DNA of 59,084 bases. Source: CAMTWJ01 sp964643605 (GTDB lineage: Bacteria; Patescibacteriota; Saccharimonadia; Saccharimonadales; 2-12-FULL-41-12). Shown piece after piece: positions 58,010 to 59,084 of this stretch. The notes under the pieces were generated by a model that was not told the DNA's origin, ran no database searches, and saw only the letters and a program-made list of their open reading frames with translations. The stretch covers positions 1-59,084 of the forward strand of contig CAZXTF010000002.1 of the NCBI GenBank assembly GCA_964643605.1. Reading direction: 5' to 3'. Position 1 is the first letter of the stretch, and the number at the start of each line of letters is the position of its first letter. The position numbers were made by a program, and so were the translations under genes.

Positions 58010-58015
58010 TATACT
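58010..58015 (+). promoter_or_regulatory. Extended -10 of valS
   Basis: TGATATACT is an extended -10 with hexamer 58010-58015, 13 nt before ATG 58029. The resulting leader would be only about 6 nt, without a usable Shine-Dalgarno. Confidence 0.5.
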
Positions 58016-58028
58016 TTGAGATATCGTT

Positions 58029-59084
58029 ATGAAGTTGAATAAGACATACGAGCCGAATCAGTATGAGGAAGAGGTGTACCAGCTGTGGGAGCAAAGCAAC
58101 GCTTTTGCGCCCGAAAAGCGGGGAAGTAGCGACTATTTTTCTATCGTTATGCCGCCACCAAATGCCAATGCCAACTTACATATTGGTTATGAGCTCACTG
58201 CAGCACTCGAAGATATTACAGCCAGATATCACCGCATGACAGGGAAGGCAACCTTGCTGTTGCCTGGTGCAGACCATGCTGGCTTTGAGACACAGTCTGT
58301 CTACGAAAAGCACCTAGCCAAAGAGGGGAAGAGTCGCTTTGACTTTGACAGGGAAGAACTCTACAAACAAATTTGGGATTTTGTGGCCCTAAACAGAGGT
58401 AATTTTGAGAAACAAATCCGGGCCATGGGCGTGAGCGCCGACTGGAGTCGTTACACGTTTACCCTTGATGAAAAGATTGTTTCCCAAGCTTACAACACCT
58501 TTAAGAAAATGTGGGATGAAGGGCTTATTTATAGAGGCGAGAGATTGGTAAACTACTGTACGTCCCATGGAACTGGGTTTGCTGATATCGAAGTAGCGTA
58601 CGAGGAGGTAAAAGGTCACATTTGGAGCATTCGCTACCCTCTCACCGATGGTAGTGGGGAAGTGGTGGTGGCTACAACCCGGCCAGAAACTATGCTCGGT
58701 GACGTAGCTGTGGCTGTACACCCTGAAGACAAGCGCTATAAAGAGTTGGTAGGAAAAACCGTTAGATTGCCTTTGACTGAAAGAGAGATTCCAATTCTAA
58801 CAGATGACTTTGTCGACAAAGAGTTTGGTACAGGCGCCGTAAAGATTACCCCAGCTCACGACCCCAATGACTTCGAAGTAGGACAGCGCCATGATTTAGC
58901 CCAAATAACGGTAATCGGCCATGACGGAAAGATAAACCACCATGTACCAAAAGCGTATCAGAGATTAACTGTAAAAGAAGCCCGGGATGCCGTAGTAAAA
59001 GACCTCAAAGAGCAAGGATATTTGGTAGAAGTAAAAGATCATGTTCATAACGTGGGCCACTGTTATAAATGTGGCACCGTTATT
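58029..59084 (+). CDS. valS: Valyl-tRNA synthetase, N-terminal part
   Basis: The first 352 residues of a class I synthetase, running off the right edge. It starts MKLNKTYEPNQYEEEVYQLW. The HIGH motif reads HIGY in PPPNANANLHIGYEL, followed by PGADHAGFETQSVYEK. The connective peptide (editing) domain follows, with ATTRPETMLGDVAVAVHP, and GHCYKCGTVI is the zinc-binding segment. The KMSKS motif and anticodon-binding domain lie outside. Confidence 0.95.
   Translation, partial: MKLNKTYEPNQYEEEVYQLWEQSNAFAPEKRGSSDYFSIVMPPPNANANLHIGYELTAALEDITARYHRMTGKATLLLPGADHAGFETQSVYEKHLAKEGKSRFDFDREELYKQIWDFVALNRGNFEKQIRAMGVSADWSRYTFTLDEKIVSQAYNTFKKMWDEGLIYRGERLVNYCTSHGTGFADIEVAYEEVKGHIWSIRYPLTDGSGEVVVATTRPETMLGDVAVAVHPEDKRYKELVGKTVRLPLTEREIPILTDDFVDKEFGTGAVKITPAHDPNDFEVGQRHDLAQITVIGHDGKINHHVPKAYQRLTVKEARDAVVKDLKEQGYLVEVKDHVHNVGHCYKCGTVI

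Noticed and set aside
1..59084. Recoded UGA (code 25, Gracilibacteria/Absconditabacteria)
   Set aside because: TGA ends genes such as pilO and the ABC ATPase exactly where family lengths end, and conserved Gly positions are encoded by GGN.
1..59084. tRNA genes, CRISPR arrays, insertion sequences, prophage
   Set aside because: No T-arm consensus with acceptor stem, no regularly spaced repeats, no transposase or integrase-like product seen.

Overview
The window looks like one contiguous piece, with a single 10-N scaffold gap, of a small, densely packed Patescibacteria (CPR) genome. Candidatus Saccharibacteria (TM7) is the most likely phylum. The grounds are the very tight operons, the short core proteins (sigma factor, GroES, Mur ligase), the many small lineage-type proteins without recognisable domains, the type IV pilus operon with PilM/N/O/B/T/C but few other envelope genes, and the divergent residues in core enzymes (DnaG, UDG, EF-P). 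This placement is inference from gene content; no 16S gene is present. TGA is used as a normal stop, so Gracilibacteria-type code 25 does not apply. I found no tRNA, rRNA, CRISPR array, insertion sequence or prophage.

Layout. 1-6326: type IV pilus operon on the minus strand (pilM-pilN-pilO-small membrane protein-pilB-pilT-pilC, the last cut by the window edge), with a palindrome over its promoter. 6361-14533: accessory stretch with a RelE/RelB-type pair, a 994-residue secreted protein, a single-pass membrane protein, a third probably exported protein broken by the N gap, a stand-alone nuclease resembling CdiA C-terminal toxins, a PIN/ribbon-helix-helix pair, a YaeR-type VOC protein, and a fragment of a second VOC gene. 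14634-23002: ychF, a possible small RNA, an ABC-2 exporter, a beta-lactamase-fold protein, a PRTase-like protein, tlyA, and the efp-rpsR-ssb-rpsF operon, which contains a large inverted-repeat RNA element. 23075-36207: ftsK, RNase J, UDG, pnp, rpsO, truB, a degenerate DHH protein, rpsT, holA and mutM. 36208-45689: polA, prenyl synthase, CoaE-like kinase, rpoD and dnaG in one replication/transcription operon, then orn. 45896-59084: VanY-type peptidase, mscL, argS, Pgi/Pmi, NUDIX, groEL/groES under a CIRCE operator, a Mur ligase, tsaD and a partial valS.

How it works together. The pilus operon and the adjacent secreted proteins plausibly form the cell's surface-contact apparatus, which would fit an episymbiont that attaches to a host. 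The rest is core replication, transcription, RNA turnover and translation. Three regulatory themes recur. First, many genes have a -10-like hexamer ending 6-9 nt before the start codon and no Shine-Dalgarno, suggesting leaderless mRNAs. Second, convergent neighbours end on top of each other, four times with exactly a 4-nt shared stop palindrome. Third, several intergenic gaps are filled by large stem-loop elements rather than ordinary terminators.

The items I consider most worth following up are the 175-nt structured element between ssb and rpsR, the primase that has lost all four zinc ligands, the family-4 UDG that has lost its Fe-S ligands, the leaderless promoter pattern, and the surface-protein cluster next to the pilus operon.
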